Below the pieces are notes generated by a model that was not told where the DNA came from, searched no databases, and saw only the letters and a program-made list of their open reading frames with translations. A stretch of DNA of 64,000 nt from an uncultured Propionivibrio sp. (GTDB lineage: Bacteria; Pseudomonadota; Gammaproteobacteria; Burkholderiales; Rhodocyclaceae). This document shows positions 41,265 through 52,198 of the stretch, piece after piece. Made by a program: the position numbers and the translations under genes. The DNA is taken from positions 1 to 64,000 of the forward strand of contig CALAIL010000028.1 of NCBI GenBank assembly GCA_937923255.1. The letters run 5' to 3'. Numbering within the stretch: the stretch's first letter is position 1; each line of letters opens with the position of its first letter.

Positions 41265-42468
41265 GGCGAGCAGCCCTCCGTTTGATGTTTGCCTGTATGA
41301 CGAAGTAGTCGATCAGCGGGGCAAACAGGTTGCCAAAGAGAATGGCGAGCATCATGCCTTCGGGGAAGGCGGGATTGATCACCCGGATCATCACCACCAT
41401 GACGCCGATCAACATGCCGAAAACCCATTTGCCGGTATTCGTCATGGCGGCAGAAACCGGGTCGGTCGCCATGAACATCATGCCGAAAGCGTAGCCGCCC
41501 AGCACGAGATGCCAGTACCAGGGCAGAGCGAACAAGGGGTTGGTGGCGGAACTGATCGTGTTGAGCAGGGTGCTGAAAGCCATCATGCCGATCATGACGC
41601 CCGCCACAATGCGCCAGGAAGCAATGCGCATGATGAGCAGCGCGCCGCCGCCAATCAGGATGGCCAGCGTGCTGGTTTCGCCCATTGCCCCCGGCATGAA
41701 ACCGAAGAAGGCGTCCGTCCAGCTCAGTCCGCCCTGCGTCAGTGCCGCAACGCCGCCACCAGCAGCCCGGCTAAGTGCCGTGGCGCCGGCATAGCCATCG
41801 ACCACATTCCAGACGACATCGCCCGACATCGCCGCCGGATAGGCGAAAAACAGGAAAGCGCGGCCGGCCAGCGCCGGATTGATGAAATTTTTTCCGGTGC
41901 CGCCAAAGACTTCCTTGCCCAGCACCACGCCGAAGCTGATGCCCAGCGCCACCTGCCACAACGGGATCGTCGGCGGCAGCGTCAGTGCGAACAGAATCGA
42001 GGTGCCGAAGAAGCCTTCGTTGACCTCATGACCGCGGATTGTGGCGAAGAGAATTTCCCAGGTGATGCCGACGGCGAAGGTCACGATGTAAACCGGCAGA
42101 AAATACATCGCGCCCTGAACCATGTTGTCGTACAGGCTGCCCGGGTCGAATCCGGCCAGCAGGCGGATCAGTTCGAAGCGCCAGCCCGTCTGTGCAGCGA
42201 GCAGGTCGGAATGCGCGGCGAATACCGTGTTGGCCTGGTAACCAATGTTCCACATGCCGAAGAACATGGCGGGGAACGTGCACAGCCATACCAAAATGAT
42301 CATGCGCTTGAGGTCGAGACTGTCGCGCACATGCGAGGTGGTGCGGGTGACGCTGGCCGGGCGGTACAGGAAGGTGTCCATCGCCTCGTAAAAAGTATGC
42401 AGCTTTTCATATTTGCTGCCCTTTTGTACATGGCGGCCCAGCGCGTCCATGAAAGATCGCAAGCCCAT
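41257..42468 (-). CDS. nqrB: Na+-NQR subunit B (covalent FMN and riboflavin)
   Basis: NqrB is the large membrane subunit that couples electron flow to Na+ transport. The 403-residue protein has about ten hydrophobic segments. It starts [20 protein letters not shown] and carries the flavinylation motif [10 protein letters not shown] with Thr230 as likely site. [20 protein letters not shown] and [19 protein letters not shown] are strong family motifs. It follows nqrA after 2 bp. Confidence 0.97.
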   Translation of the reverse strand: MGLRSFMDALGRHVQKGSKYEKLHTFYEAMDTFLYRPASVTRTTSHVRDSLDLKRMIILVWLCTFPAMFFGMWNIGYQANTVFAAHSDLLAAQTGWRFELIRLLAGFDPGSLYDNMVQGAMYFLPVYIVTFAVGITWEILFATIRGHEVNEGFFGTSILFALTLPPTIPLWQVALGISFGVVLGKEVFGGTGKNFINPALAGRAFLFFAYPAAMSGDVVWNVVDGYAGATALSRAAGGGVAALTQGGLSWTDAFFGFMPGAMGETSTLAILIGGGALLIMRIASWRIVAGVMIGMMAFSTLLNTISSATNPLFALPWYWHLVLGGYAFGMMFMATDPVSAAMTNTGKWVFGMLIGVMVVMIRVINPAFPEGMMLAILFGNLFAPLIDYFVIQANIKRRAARRV

Positions 42469-42470
42469 GA

Positions 42471-43820
42471 TCAGCCCTCCTTTTCGATGCGGGTCAAGAT
42501 GTCCCGCAAAATCGGGCCATATTCATACTTGCCGGAACAGGTGTAGGTGCATAACGCCAGGTCTTCTTCGTCCAGCTCCAGACAGCCGAGCTTTTGTGCC
42601 ATTTCGGTGTCCCCGATGATGAGATAACGCAGCAGCTGCGTCGGCAGAATGTCGAGCGGCATGACAGCCTCAAAATTGCCAATCGGCAGCATGGCGCGCG
42701 GGCTGCCGTTGGTCGTCGTCGTCAGCGCCAGCGGCCGCCGCCCGAGCAAGCAGGAGAGAAACGATTTGGAGACCGAATGCTTGTTGGCGCCCAGGCGCAT
42801 GTAATGCATCATCTCGCGCTCCCTGCCTTCACGCAGACAGCTCACTTGCAGGTGGTAGCGGCCGAGGAAGGCATACGGCCCTTGTGCGGTGCGCCCGCCA
42901 AAAAGCGAGCCGGAAACAATCCGGTTATCGTCACCCTCAAGCGCGCCTGCCGTCAGTTCCAGTAGATTGGCGCCCAGCCGCGTGCGCAGCAGGCGCGGGT
43001 TCTTGACCACCGGGCCGCCCAGCGCCACGATGCGCTCGGTCCATAGCCGTCCGCTGGCAAACAGCTTGCCGATGGCGATGACGTCCTGATAGCCGATGTG
43101 CCAGACGGTGCGCTCAATGCCAACCGGCTGCAGGAAGTGAATATGCGTGCCCGGCAGGCCGGCCGGGTGCGGGCCTTCAAAACTCTCTGTGGTCACGCCG
43201 GGCAGATCTTCGCCGGGCAAGGATGCGCCAGGCGCTTTGCACAGAAAAACGGACGATAGCCGCAACAATACGCGCAGGCCGCGCCGAAAATCGTCAGCGT
43301 GTGCGGCGATGATGGGTGCAGGATCAGCGGCCAGCGGATGCGTGTCGATGGCGGTGACAAAAATCGACGCCGGCGTCGCATCGACCGCCGGGATCTTGCT
43401 GAACGGGCGCGTGCGCAGTGCCGCCCACAAGCCGCTGCGTTGCAGGTGAGTGCGCACCTGGACGGTTTCCAGCGTGTCGATCCGGGCATCATCAAAGCGC
43501 TCGAAGGTCAGAGCGTCGTCCTCGCCGGCGTTTTCGTCGATATCGATGACGACTGATTGCAGCACACGGCGTGCGCCGCGATGGATGGCGCTGACGATGC
43601 CCGTCGCGGGGGCGGTGATCTGTACGCCCGGCTGATTCTTATCGGCAAACAGCGGTTGTCCGAGCTTCACGCGGTCGCCCACCTGTACGGCCATCGTCGG
43701 CTTGAGGCCGTGGTAATCCGCCCCGATGACGGCAACGCTGTGCACGACGGGGGTATCGTCGATCTGCTGTCTGGGGGCGCCGGCAATCGGCAGATCCAGG
43801 CCGCGTTTGATTTTATGCAT
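42471..43820 (-). CDS. nqrA: Na+-NQR subunit A
   Basis: NqrA is the peripheral cytoplasmic subunit that is linked to quinone binding. The 449-residue protein starts [20 protein letters not shown], the family N terminus, so I set the start at 43820. An in-frame ATG 20 codons earlier lacks support. It contains [16 protein letters not shown] and [20 protein letters not shown], which are conserved. It heads the operon nqrA-B-C-D-E-F-apbE-nqrM. Confidence 0.96.
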   Translation of the reverse strand: MHKIKRGLDLPIAGAPRQQIDDTPVVHSVAVIGADYHGLKPTMAVQVGDRVKLGQPLFADKNQPGVQITAPATGIVSAIHRGARRVLQSVVIDIDENAGEDDALTFERFDDARIDTLETVQVRTHLQRSGLWAALRTRPFSKIPAVDATPASIFVTAIDTHPLAADPAPIIAAHADDFRRGLRVLLRLSSVFLCKAPGASLPGEDLPGVTTESFEGPHPAGLPGTHIHFLQPVGIERTVWHIGYQDVIAIGKLFASGRLWTERIVALGGPVVKNPRLLRTRLGANLLELTAGALEGDDNRIVSGSLFGGRTAQGPYAFLGRYHLQVSCLREGREREMMHYMRLGANKHSVSKSFLSCLLGRRPLALTTTTNGSPRAMLPIGNFEAVMPLDILPTQLLRYLIIGDTEMAQKLGCLELDEEDLALCTYTCSGKYEYGPILRDILTRIEKEG

Positions 43821-44199
43821 CGTTGTGTAGTCCGCTTTTCGTAGGATAAACCGGGGATACGAAGTTGCCCTAAATGTCATGCGACGTACTGCCTGCCCGT
43901 CCTGGCCTGTCTTGGGCTAAGGGCGTCGCAATGCAGGGCGCAGCGTACCGCCGGAAAAACAAAACCTTTGATTCTCAGAAAACCTGTTTTTTTGCATGTT
44001 TCCCAACCCGCATTGGGGCATATTCGCGGGCGGCCAATTATAGCTGGAAAACCCGCTATGGATGTGCTGGAAATAGCAGCGTTGCCCGCCATGCTTCATG
44101 GCGTACAACACACTGTCGTTGTGCATGAAACATATACGATGGCACGGTCGCTGCATGATGCGGAAATGGCCTGCTTCTTCAGCATTTTCCGGAAATTTT
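43821..44199. other. upstream region of the NQR operon
   Basis: This 379-bp gap lies between nnrE/nnrD (ends at 44200, minus strand) and nqrA. It should contain the nqr promoter. I see no gene, array or clear FNR/ArcA-type palindrome, and the composition is slightly AT-richer. Confidence 0.35.
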
Positions 44200-45810
44200 C
44201 TAGCTGTTTTCGGAGATCCATCGATTGAAACAGCACCGGGCGCTGTCGATCAGTTCGCACGCCGTCAGGCCGATGGGGCCGATGCCGTTTGCGGCCAGCC
44301 GGTCTGCCGCCGCGCCGTGCAGATGAACGGCAGCGGGCAGTGCGGCCTCAGCCGGCCAGCCCTGTGCCAGCAGGGCGGCGATGAAGCCGGTCAGCACATC
44401 GCCGCTGCCGGCGGTGGCGAGTCCCGGATTGCCGCTGGGATTGATCTGCCAGCGGCCGTCGGGCGAGGCGATGACCGTGCCGCAGCCCTTGAGCGCCACC
44501 CAGGCGCGGAAACGCCCGGCAAGCGTGCAGGCGGCGGCAATGCGGTCTGCCTGAATGGCTTGCGTAGTGCAGTTCAGCAGGCGTGCCGCTTCCGCCGGGT
44601 GCGGCGTCAGCAGCGTCGGCGCCTGGCGCGCCGCCAGGGCGGTGGTCAGCGAACCCGCAGAGGCTTCCCCCGCGGCATTTTCCGCCGCGATCAGATTGAG
44701 CGCGTCGGCATCGAGGACGAGCGGAACCGTCTGCGCGCGGGTCTTCGTGCAGGCGGTGAGCAGCAGCGCGTGCGCGGCGGGCGAGACACCCAGACCGGGG
44801 CCGCAGGCGAGGACGGAAAGATCGCTCGTCAGCAGGGCTTCCGGCGTGCGCAACATCAGTTCCACTTGCGCCGGGTCGAAGGCGGGAGCGTTGGTATCCA
44901 GCAGGCCGACATAAACGCGACCGCTGCCCAGGCGTAGTGCGGCTCGCCCGGCGAGCAGTGCGGCACCCGCCATGCCGGCGGCACCGCCGAGGATGCCGAC
45001 GCTGCCGTAGCTTCCCTTATGGCTGTTGCGGGGGCGAGGGCGCAGCCAGTGGGCGAATGCTTGCATCACCGTCAGATGGCCGGATGCGGGCATTGCCCTG
45101 TCGGCAGTCTCTGTGGCAAGCGCGCTGCGGTCGGTGCTGGCCGCGATCTCCGGATTTTCAGCGTTAAGTCCCAGTGCGTCGATCGAGATTTTGCCGCACA
45201 GATCCGGGCCGTCGGCAGTGTATAGGCCCGGTTTTCCGGCGATGAAGCTGATCGTATGGCTGGCGCGGATGGCCGTTCCGGTCGAGCTGCCGGTATCGGC
45301 GTTGAGCCCGCTCGGGCAGTCGAGCGCCAGCAGCGGGCAGCGGCAGGCGGCCGCGAGGCAGTTCGCCTTTTCGATCAGCTCGGCATAAAGCGAAACGATG
45401 GCGCGGCTGAGGCCGATGCCGAAGAGTCCGTCAATGATCAGCGACCAGCGCGGGGTAGCGGGGATGTCGGGCTGCGTCTGCAGTCCGGCGCCGGAGAAGC
45501 GGGCATAAGCGGCCGCAGCATCCGGCGGCAGGCGCGTCGGGTCGCCGGGGAAAACGACATGCACGGTGAAATGCCATTCATGGAGCCAGCGGGCGGCCTC
45601 GAAAGCGTCGCCGCCATTGTTGCCCGGCCCGGCCAGAACAAGTATCGCACCGCCATCGTCACGGCACAGGCGCGCCGCCAGCTCGGCGGCGGCCCGTCCG
45701 GCGCGCTGCATTAATGGCTGGCCGGCAGCGGCAGCTTCGATGCGGCGCAGCGCCGAAACACAGCAGAGAAGATCAGGCATGGTCATGGATTTTGTTTGCG
45801 GATTCGTCAT
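44200..45810 (-). CDS. nnr: bifunctional NAD(P)HX epimerase/dehydratase
   Basis: The enzyme repairs hydrated NADH/NADPH. The N-terminal NnrE domain (residues 1 to about 225) epimerises, with GPGNNGGDAFEAARWL at about 63-78 and LDCPSGLNADTG. The C-terminal NnrD domain (about 240-536) is an ADP-dependent dehydratase with KGSYGSVGILGGAAGMAGAA, LTPHPAEAARLL and the ribokinase-like GSGDVLTGFIAALLAQG. The fused 536-residue layout matches E. coli Nnr (YjeF). It lies upstream of the nqr operon on the same strand, but a 379-bp gap separates them. Confidence 0.95.
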   Translation of the reverse strand: MTNPQTKSMTMPDLLCCVSALRRIEAAAAGQPLMQRAGRAAAELAARLCRDDGGAILVLAGPGNNGGDAFEAARWLHEWHFTVHVVFPGDPTRLPPDAAAAYARFSGAGLQTQPDIPATPRWSLIIDGLFGIGLSRAIVSLYAELIEKANCLAAACRCPLLALDCPSGLNADTGSSTGTAIRASHTISFIAGKPGLYTADGPDLCGKISIDALGLNAENPEIAASTDRSALATETADRAMPASGHLTVMQAFAHWLRPRPRNSHKGSYGSVGILGGAAGMAGAALLAGRAALRLGSGRVYVGLLDTNAPAFDPAQVELMLRTPEALLTSDLSVLACGPGLGVSPAAHALLLTACTKTRAQTVPLVLDADALNLIAAENAAGEASAGSLTTALAARQAPTLLTPHPAEAARLLNCTTQAIQADRIAAACTLAGRFRAWVALKGCGTVIASPDGRWQINPSGNPGLATAGSGDVLTGFIAALLAQGWPAEAALPAAVHLHGAAADRLAANGIGPIGLTACELIDSARCCFNRWISENS

Positions 45811-46351
45811 GGATTTGGATGGATTTGGAGATGAAGTTGGATGAGCGGGGCTGACACTGAAACGCCTCAGGCATGCGGCGTGTCCAGGTTGAGCATGATG
45901 CTGCCAGTGATGAGTAGCAGGATGCTCACGAGGGCGGGATGAAGCAGGATGTCAAGGCATGGCTCACATTGCACACAATGGCGGTGGCCCACTGCCCGGG
46001 ACGGGAAAGATCTGACTAAGCGCCCTGGTGGCGAAGACTTCGCTGGTGCTCAGGAAAACCTGCATGGCGTGCTGATTCCTAGTTGCGAGGACATGCGGCG
46101 TGTTGGCCTGTCCAGCGTGGGTTAAAAGTTTCGACCGATTCGTAGACGAATTCTAGCGCCCATGGAAAACAGCTCAAAGACAGCCTGAAGCAATCCAAAC
46201 GGATTCGTTTTGAGATGACTTGGGTGGTCAATTTGGAATTAATATGCACGGTTGAAAATTTTTTGGCAAACAAGCGATATTGAAGGGTTTGTGTGTTAGT
46301 GTATTAACGCCCCAGATGGGGTGCGTAGACTATTTTCAGAAAGGGTATGCC
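45811..46351. other. intergenic region before csbD, no supported gene
   Basis: On the minus strand around 45870-45935 there is a short hydrophobic run (LVSILLLITGSIMLNL) that ends in a stop and could be the tail of a lost small transporter, but I see no upstream coding. The rest shows nothing recognisable. Confidence 0.3.
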
Positions 46352-46549
46352 ATGAATATGGATATTATTGAAGGCAAGTGGGAGCAGCTGAAGGGAAAGG
46401 CCAAGGAAAATTGGGGAAAGCTGACGGATGATGACTGGAAGATCGTTGAAGGCCATCGCGACCAGTTGGCGGGGCGTATCCAGGAACGCTATGGCCGAAC
46501 CAAGGAAGAAGTTGAAAAGGAAGTGAGTGATTGGTTCGACAAAAACTGA
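46352..46549 (+). CDS. CsbD family stress protein
   Basis: This 65-residue hydrophilic protein starts [20 protein letters not shown] and ends [19 protein letters not shown]. It has the full CsbD-like pattern of [23 protein letters not shown]. Such proteins are abundant after stress, but their function is unknown. An AGAAAGG sequence lies eight bases upstream of the ATG. A hairpin follows at 46563-46602. It is directly followed by a DUF1328 protein, a common partner in stress regulons. Confidence 0.92.
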   Translation: MNMDIIEGKWEQLKGKAKENWGKLTDDDWKIVEGHRDQLAGRIQERYGRTKEEVEKEVSDWFDKN

Positions 46550-46562
46550 CGTCAGATGAGAG

Positions 46563-46602
46563 CGGGGGAGCATGTCGGTTGACGCTGGCACTCTCCCGTT
46601 TT
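46563..46602 (+). terminator. hairpin after the csbD-like gene
   Basis: CGGGGGAG (46563-46570) pairs with CTCTCCCG (46591-46598) allowing one G-U pair, and TTTT follows. The loop of 20 bases is long, so strength is uncertain. Confidence 0.6.
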
Positions 46603-46683
46603 CATGTCCGGCTTTGGTGATATTTGATGGCTCTTTGATTTTATTAGTCTCTGGATTGTTGTATTTTTGATTGGAGGGTTGTG

Positions 46684-46842
46684 ATGCTCCATTACGCTAT
46701 TGTGTTTTTTGTTATTGCCCTGATTGCGGCTGCCTTGGGATTTGGTGGTATCGCGGGCAGTGCCGTCGGTATTGCGAAAATCCTGTTTTTTGTTTTTCTT
46801 GTACTGTCTGTCCTGTCATTTTTGTTTGGTCGAAAAAAGTAG
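46684..46842 (+). CDS. DUF1328 (YtjA-like) small membrane protein
   Basis: The 52-residue protein reads [20 protein letters not shown], then [20 protein letters not shown], then [12 protein letters not shown]. Two hydrophobic helices around a G-GGIAG turn and a basic end are the complete DUF1328 pattern. These proteins are induced under stress in many proteobacteria; the function is not known. An AGGGTTGTG sequence precedes the ATG and a strong terminator follows at 46871. Confidence 0.9.
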   Translation: MLHYAIVFFVIALIAAALGFGGIAGSAVGIAKILFFVFLVLSVLSFLFGRKK

Positions 46843-46870
46843 GGCTGAAGAAAGAATTTTCTTGTTCCTC

Positions 46871-46907
46871 AAACCCTGTCGCCATTTACTGGCGCACAGG
46901 GTTTTTT
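46871..46907 (+). terminator. intrinsic terminator of the DUF1328 gene
   Basis: AAACCCTGTCGCC (46871-46883) pairs with GGCGCACAGGGTTT with one bulge, followed by T residues up to 46907. Confidence 0.85.
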
Positions 46908-47238
46908 ATTGCTTTGCGTTGTGTTCAGATAATATTCTGGCGGAGTGGCGCCCCATCAACATGATTCACCATGCCCCCGTTGTGAGCAACTCGGGTACCC
47001 GCTGGCGCCGTGATGCATCGTATGTCGGCCAGACGAGGAATGCGCTCGGCTATAATGCGACGTTCGCGCGGGAGCCGCGCGCTGGAGGGAACTGAAAATT
47101 TTTGCCGGAGAAGCGCTAGCGGGAGGACCCCGGCGTCCCGACGGCTGCGGAAGATTCCGGCGGGCTTGGGCGATGTCCTGGCGAATTGCCTGCGATTTCC
47201 TCCATCTTTCAACCGATCCACTCTTTTTCCGGCCGACT
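46908..47238. other. upstream region of purL
   Basis: No gene is supported in this 331-bp region. An in-frame ATG at 47173 would extend PurL by 22 residues but has no family support. The purL promoter should lie here, but I cannot place it. Confidence 0.35.
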
Positions 47239-50200
47239 ATGAGCGATCTTCTTTTTCTGCGCGGCGCGCCCGCGTATTCCGCATTCCGTCTGCAAGGCTT
47301 GCAGCAACGTATTCAGGCTGTTGCGCCGAAAGCCAGGCTGCTTGCCGCCGATTACTGGCATTTCGTCAAGCTGAACGCCGAACTGCCCACCGAAGCGCGG
47401 GCGCAATTGGCCGAACTGCTGGAGGAACGCCCGGCGGAGAAAGACGAAAAGCGCGGACAGGAACGTGAGCAGGGGCAACTGTTTCTGATCACGCCGCGTA
47501 TCGGCACAATCTCGCCGTGGTCGTCAAAGGCCACCGATATTGCCTGGAATTGCGGACTGAAAGCCGTGGAACGCATTGAACGCGGCATTGCCTTTTACGT
47601 GTCGGACGTGGCGTCCGACCAGCGCGAGCGCGTCGCGTTGCTGCTGCATGACCGCATGATCGAAACCGTGCTGGATGACTTTGCCGGGACGGCCGCGCTG
47701 TTCCGCCACGTTGCGCCGCGACCGATGCGGCATATTGATGCGCTGGCCGGCGGCCGTGCGGCGCTGGTCGAGGCGAACGCCAATCTTGGGCTGGCGCTGT
47801 CGGAGGACGAAATCGACTACCTGTTCGAGGTGTTCGTCGGCAGGATGCAGCGTAATCCGACCGATGTCGAGCTGATGATGTTCGCGCAGGCAAATTCGGA
47901 GCATTGCCGGCACAAGATTTTCAACGCCGAATGGGTCATCGACGGCGAGCCAAGGCCGGAAACGCTGTTCGGCATGATCCGCGAAACGCACGCCGCGCAC
48001 CCGCAGGGCAACGTCGTCGTATATTCGGACAACTCCTCGGTCTTCGAGGGGGCGGAGGTTGAACAGCTCTATCCCGATGCAGACGGCGCGTACCGCTACC
48101 GTAATGAACTGACGCACATTCTGGCCAAGGTGGAAACGCACAACCACCCGACGGCGATTTCGCCGTTCCCCGGCGCGGCGACCGGCTCCGGCGGCGAAAT
48201 CCGCGATGAAAGCTCGACCGGACGCGGCTCCCGGTCAAAAGCCGGCCTCTGCGGCTTCACCGTCTCCAACCTCTATTTGCCCGCTGCGCCGCAGCCTTGG
48301 GAGGCCGCAATGGCGGCTTACGGGCGGCCGTCGCGCATTGCCTCGGCGCTGTCGATTATGCTCGACGGGCCGATTGGCGCGGCAGCTTTCAACAACGAAT
48401 TCGGCCGGCCGAATCTGGCCGGCTATTTCCGTACCTATGAGCAGTGCGTCGGCGAAGGGGAAAACGCCGTTGTCCGCGGTTATCACAAGCCGATCATGGT
48501 GGCAGGCGGAGTGGGCAACATCGCCGCCAGCCAGGCGTACAAGGCAGCCGAATTCGCCCCCGGCACCTTGCTGATTCAGCTGGGCGGCCCCGGAATGCTG
48601 ATCGGCCTGGGCGGCGGTGCAGCCAGTTCGATGAGCACCGGCGCGAATGCCGAAGCTCTCGATTTTGCCTCGGTACAGCGCGGTAATCCGGAAATGCAGC
48701 GGCGTGCGCAGGAAGTCATCAACACCTGCTGGCGCTTGGGCGCTCCGCGCCAGGATGCGGCGCAGCCGGACGACGGCAACCCGATCCTGTCGATTCACGA
48801 CGTGGGCGCGGGCGGGCTGTCCAACGCTTTTCCGGAACTGGCGCACAGTGGCCGCGTCGGTGCGCGCTTCGAACTGCGCGAGGTGCCGATCGAGGAAGCT
48901 GGCATGTCGCCGGCGGAAATCTGGAGCAACGAAGCGCAGGAGCGCTACGTGCTGGCCATTCCGCCCGCGCGGCTGCCCGAATTTGGCGCCATCTGCGCGC
49001 GCGAGCGCTGCCCGTTTGCCGTCGTCGGTACGGCGAGCGCCGACGGCCGTCTGGTCGTTACCGACCGGCATTTTGGCGATGCGCCGGTCGATATGGATAT
49101 GGCGGCGCTGCTCGGCAAACCGCCGCGCATGAAGCGCGAGGCCGTGCGGCTGCCGGCTGTCGGCATACCGTTCGATGCGGCGGCCGTCGATCCGAAGGAA
49201 GCCGCCTACCGCGTGTTGCGTCTGCCGGCGGTGGCCGACAAAACTTTTCTCATCACGATCGGCGACCGCTCGATCGGCGGCCAAACGGCGCGTGACCAGA
49301 TGGTCGGTCCCTGGCAGGTGCCCGTCGCTGACGCGGCGGTGACGACGATGGGCTTTCGTACCTTGCGCGGCGAGGCTTTCGCTATCGGCGAGCGCACACC
49401 GCTGGCCGTCATTGATGCGCCGGCGTCCGGGCGCATGGCGGTGGGTGAGGCGCTGACTAACATCGCCTGCGCGCGCATCGAAAAATTGGGCGACGTGAAG
49501 CTGTCGGCCAACTGGATGGCGGCGGCTGGCGCACCCGGCGAAGATGCGCGTCTGTTCGATACGGTACGCGCGGTATCCGACCTGTGCCAGCGCCTCGGCA
49601 TTTCGATTCCGGTCGGCAAGGATTCGTTGTCGATGCGCACGGCCTGGCAAGCGCGGCAAGCGGACTCAGGAACGGGGGCGGCGGGGGAAAAACAGGTCGT
49701 CTCACCGCTGTCGCTGATTGTTTCGGCCTTTGCGCCGGTGTCGGACGCGCGGCACACGCTGACGCCGCAGTTGAAGACCGGCGGCGAGGCGAGCGACCTG
49801 ATGCTGATCGACCTCGGCATGGGCCGCAACCGCCTGGGCGGTTCGGCGCTGGCGCAGACTTTCAATGCCACGGGCACGGCGGCGCCCGACGTTGATGCGC
49901 CGGAAAAGCTGGCGACTTTTTTTGCGTTGATTCAGCGCCTTGCCGCCGACGGAATGTTGCTGGCCTATCATGACCGTTCTGACGGCGGGCTGTTCGCCTG
50001 CCTGGCTGAAATGGCCTTCGCCGCGCACTGCGGCGTGAGCGTCGATATCGGCAATCTGTGCGACGGTTCGGCCGCAGGCCGCATTGGCGCGCTGTTTGCC
50101 GAAGAACTGGGCGCGGTAGTCCAGATTCGCCGCGCTGTGCGCAATACCGTGCAGGCGATGTTCCAGACGGCGGGTATTCCCGCCGTACTGCTCGGCGCGC

Positions 50201-51204
50201 CCGATCGCAGCGGCGAGTTGCGCATCGCCTGCCGGGGTGAGACGGTGCTGTGCGAGAAGCGTGTCGACCTGCAGCGCGCCTGGTCGGAAACCAGCTTCCA
50301 CATGCAGTCGCTGCGCGACAACCCCGAATGCGCGCGGCAGGCGTATGACCGCATTCTCGATGAGGACGATCCAGGGCTGTCGGTAGCGCTGACCTACGAT
50401 GCGGCGGAAGACATCGCCGCGCCGTTCATTGCCGCCGGCGCGCGGCCGCGGATCGCGATCCTGCGCGAGCAGGGCGTCAACAGCCAGGCCGAAATGGCGG
50501 CGGCCTTTGATCGGGCAGGTTTTACCGCCGTCGATGTGCATATGAGCGACATCCTTGCCGGCCGCGTCTCGCTGGCCGACTTTAAAGGGGCGGCGGCGTG
50601 CGGCGGTTTTTCCTATGGCGACGTGCTGGGGGCAGGCAAAGGCTGGGCGCGCACGATTCTCTTCAACCCCCGCGCGCGCGACGAGTTCTCCGCTTTCTTC
50701 GCGCGCGGCGATACCTTTGCCTTGGGCGTCTGCAACGGCTGCCAGATGATGAGCGCGTTGAAAGGGCTGATTCCCGGCGCGGCGGACTGGCCGCGTTTTG
50801 AGCGCAATGCGGTCGAGCAGTTCGAGGCGCGCTTGATCATGACCGAAGTCGTCGAGTCGCCCTCCTTGTTTTTTGCCGGCATGGCCGGCAGCCGCATGCC
50901 GGTCATCATCTCGCACGGCGAAGGCCGCGCCGAGTTCGATGCGCCTGAACAGGCGGCGCACGTGCGGCTTGCCGTGCGCTATATCGACTCTGCCGGCCGG
51001 CCGGCCGAAACGTATCCCTACAACCCGAACGGCTCGCCCGGCGGGCTGGCGGGGGTGACGACGGCTGATGGCCGCTTCACGATCATGATGCCGCACCCCG
51101 AGCGCGTGTTCCGTACCGTGCAGATGTCCTGGCATCCGGAAAACCTGGGTGAAGATTCGCCGTGGATGCGCATCTTCCGCAATGCGCGGAAGTGGGTGGG
51201 GTAA
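47239..51204 (+). CDS. purL: phosphoribosylformylglycinamidine synthase, single-chain
   Basis: PurL converts FGAR and glutamine to FGAM with ATP in purine synthesis. The 1321-residue chain contains the N-terminal PurS-like part, two AIRS-type halves (for example [20 protein letters not shown] with the catalytic His, and [13 protein letters not shown]), and a C-terminal glutaminase. The glutaminase has GVCNGCQMM (nucleophile Cys1165) and SHGEGRAEF. The start at [18 protein letters not shown] was chosen by family comparison; the upstream leader is not conserved. Length is close to the 1295 of E. coli. A terminator follows. Confidence 0.97.
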   Translation: MSDLLFLRGAPAYSAFRLQGLQQRIQAVAPKARLLAADYWHFVKLNAELPTEARAQLAELLEERPAEKDEKRGQEREQGQLFLITPRIGTISPWSSKATDIAWNCGLKAVERIERGIAFYVSDVASDQRERVALLLHDRMIETVLDDFAGTAALFRHVAPRPMRHIDALAGGRAALVEANANLGLALSEDEIDYLFEVFVGRMQRNPTDVELMMFAQANSEHCRHKIFNAEWVIDGEPRPETLFGMIRETHAAHPQGNVVVYSDNSSVFEGAEVEQLYPDADGAYRYRNELTHILAKVETHNHPTAISPFPGAATGSGGEIRDESSTGRGSRSKAGLCGFTVSNLYLPAAPQPWEAAMAAYGRPSRIASALSIMLDGPIGAAAFNNEFGRPNLAGYFRTYEQCVGEGENAVVRGYHKPIMVAGGVGNIAASQAYKAAEFAPGTLLIQLGGPGMLIGLGGGAASSMSTGANAEALDFASVQRGNPEMQRRAQEVINTCWRLGAPRQDAAQPDDGNPILSIHDVGAGGLSNAFPELAHSGRVGARFELREVPIEEAGMSPAEIWSNEAQERYVLAIPPARLPEFGAICARERCPFAVVGTASADGRLVVTDRHFGDAPVDMDMAALLGKPPRMKREAVRLPAVGIPFDAAAVDPKEAAYRVLRLPAVADKTFLITIGDRSIGGQTARDQMVGPWQVPVADAAVTTMGFRTLRGEAFAIGERTPLAVIDAPASGRMAVGEALTNIACARIEKLGDVKLSANWMAAAGAPGEDARLFDTVRAVSDLCQRLGISIPVGKDSLSMRTAWQARQADSGTGAAGEKQVVSPLSLIVSAFAPVSDARHTLTPQLKTGGEASDLMLIDLGMGRNRLGGSALAQTFNATGTAAPDVDAPEKLATFFALIQRLAADGMLLAYHDRSDGGLFACLAEMAFAAHCGVSVDIGNLCDGSAAGRIGALFAEELGAVVQIRRAVRNTVQAMFQTAGIPAVLLGAPDRSGELRIACRGETVLCEKRVDLQRAWSETSFHMQSLRDNPECARQAYDRILDEDDPGLSVALTYDAAEDIAAPFIAAGARPRIAILREQGVNSQAEMAAAFDRAGFTAVDVHMSDILAGRVSLADFKGAAACGGFSYGDVLGAGKGWARTILFNPRARDEFSAFFARGDTFALGVCNGCQMMSALKGLIPGAADWPRFERNAVEQFEARLIMTEVVESPSLFFAGMAGSRMPVIISHGEGRAEFDAPEQAAHVRLAVRYIDSAGRPAETYPYNPNGSPGGLAGVTTADGRFTIMMPHPERVFRTVQMSWHPENLGEDSPWMRIFRNARKWVG

Positions 51205-51246
51205 TCTTCCGCGCATCTCCGGCGCCTAACTCAAGCCCAGGGGCGC

Positions 51247-51274
51247 AAAAATGCCGGCATTCGCCGGCATTTTT
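51247..51274 (+). terminator. intrinsic terminator of purL
   Basis: AAAAATGCCGGC (51247-51258) and GCCGGCATTTTT (51263-51274) form a perfect 12-bp stem with a 4-base loop 43 bp after the stop codon. It can work in both directions. Confidence 0.92.
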
Positions 51275-51376
51275 ATTTTGGCGGAAGGCGACGTTTGGCG
51301 GAAGGCGACGTTCCCTAAGCGAAAACGCCGCCGGTCGTATGGAGCAGGCATAAGCCCGCCGGCCGCAGCGGAGCGC

Positions 51377-51616
51377 AATGACTCGTCGGCCTGGACCCCG
51401 CGTCTTTTGGGCGTTTCAGCCCGGCCGCGTCTGCAACCCTTGTCCATCGGGCGTTTGCCGGCAGGCCGGCCGGAAGTGCCCGTAAACAGTGGGTTTACGG
51501 GTAGGTAAGCCGGAAACCCGCGTAAACACTGGGCTGGCGGGTAGGCAGGTCTGGAGCGCCCGTAAACACTGGGCTAGCGGCAGCCTACCTGGAGATGCCC
51601 TTTTCCCGCGGGGGTC
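51377..51616 (-). repeat. 40-bp unit array, six units in minus orientation
   Basis: Read on the minus strand from 51616 the order is alpha, beta, beta, beta, gamma, delta, with boundaries at 51577, 51537, 51497, 51457, 51417 and 51377. Every unit is exactly 40 bp. The terminal delta unit again holds CCCAAAAGACGCGGGG. This is the same order as in the plus-strand arrays. Confidence 0.82.
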
Positions 51617-51619
51617 GGG

Positions 51620-51712
51620 GCAGGCATGGTAGCGGATATTGTGACGGGGGTGTGGTGGGTCTGCGACTGCCGGCGGTGCGCCAGAGATGTGGTCAAGCAC
51701 GAGCCTGCCAGT
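51620..51712 (-). repeat. spacer block shared with 18588-18720
   Basis: This block, read on the minus strand, matches 18588-18720 over most of its length. Shared runs include CCACACCCCCGTCACAATAT, CCGCTACCATGCCTGCCCCG and GGCGCACCGCCGGC. Relative to it, the 18-kb copy carries an insertion of about 30 bp. The block lies directly upstream (in array sense) of the alpha unit in both places. Confidence 0.7.
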
Positions 51713-51723
51713 CAGCGGAGCGC

Positions 51724-51923
51724 AATGACTCGTCGGCCTGGACCCCGCGTCTTTTGGGCGTTTCAGCCCGGCCGCGTCTGCAACCCTTGTCCATCGGGCG
51801 TTTGCCGGCAGGCCGGCTGGAAGTGCCCGTAAACAGTGGAGTTGCGGGCAGGCAAGCCGGAAACCCACGTAAACACTGGGCTAGCGGATAGGCGGGTCTG
51901 GAGCGCCCGTAAACACTGGGCTA
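51724..51923 (-). repeat. 40-bp unit array, five units in minus orientation
   Basis: Read on the minus strand from 51923 the order is beta, beta, beta, gamma, delta with unit edges every 40 bp down to 51724. The 126 bp at 51714-51839 are a direct repeat of 51367-51492 with very few differences, so this array and the neighbour arose by a recent duplication. Confidence 0.8.
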
Positions 51924-51928
51924 GCGGG

Positions 51929-52091
51929 CTAGAAGATCATCAATAGGATCACAGCGCGGTGGTCGCCGAAATAAAAGAAATCGCTTCGCGGGTGTATTCG
52001 TGCATAGCGCATTTCATAATGCCGCAAACCGCGAACATGGCAACGCCAACGGGCGGCGTCATCGAGCCGGGCGTTGCTGCCGTTCTCATGA
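51929..52091 (-). pseudogene. C-terminal remnant of a TRAP transporter large permease (DctM-like)
   Basis: The minus strand encodes TPGSMTPPVGVAMFAVCGIM, then KCAMHEYTREAISFISATTA, matching the C-terminal TPPVGV.lF...GI....e...eaiPF segment of TRAP-T DctM proteins. A frame break after SATTAL hides the end; with one extra base it reads VILLMIF and stops at 51929. Everything upstream of about 52091 is lost. An array directly abuts its stop codon. Confidence 0.6.
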
Positions 52092-52198
52092 ACCGCCCGA
52101 AATGAATGGGGCCGGCACCGGCCGCCTACACGCCGTGTCGGAATGAAGGCGCGGCGAATATCAGCAGAGCGTTGATGGCGCGGAGCGGGCGGTTTTGG

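Noticed and set aside
43821..44199. FNR or ArcA sites controlling the nqr operon
   Set aside because: No TTGAT-N4-ATCAA-type palindrome is visible in this region, and the degenerate matches are at chance level.
45870..45935. Tail of a small multidrug-resistance transporter
   Set aside because: Only one hydrophobic segment of about 16 residues with a stop remains; no upstream coding could be matched, so the family cannot be supported.
46079..46273. A 64-codon minus-strand open frame upstream of the csbD gene
   Set aside because: It has no ribosome-binding site or recognisable domain and its codon use does not stand out.
48235..51216. Long minus-strand open frames across purL
   Set aside because: These are antisense shadows of purL; the plus-strand frame carries all PurL motifs including the glutaminase triad region.
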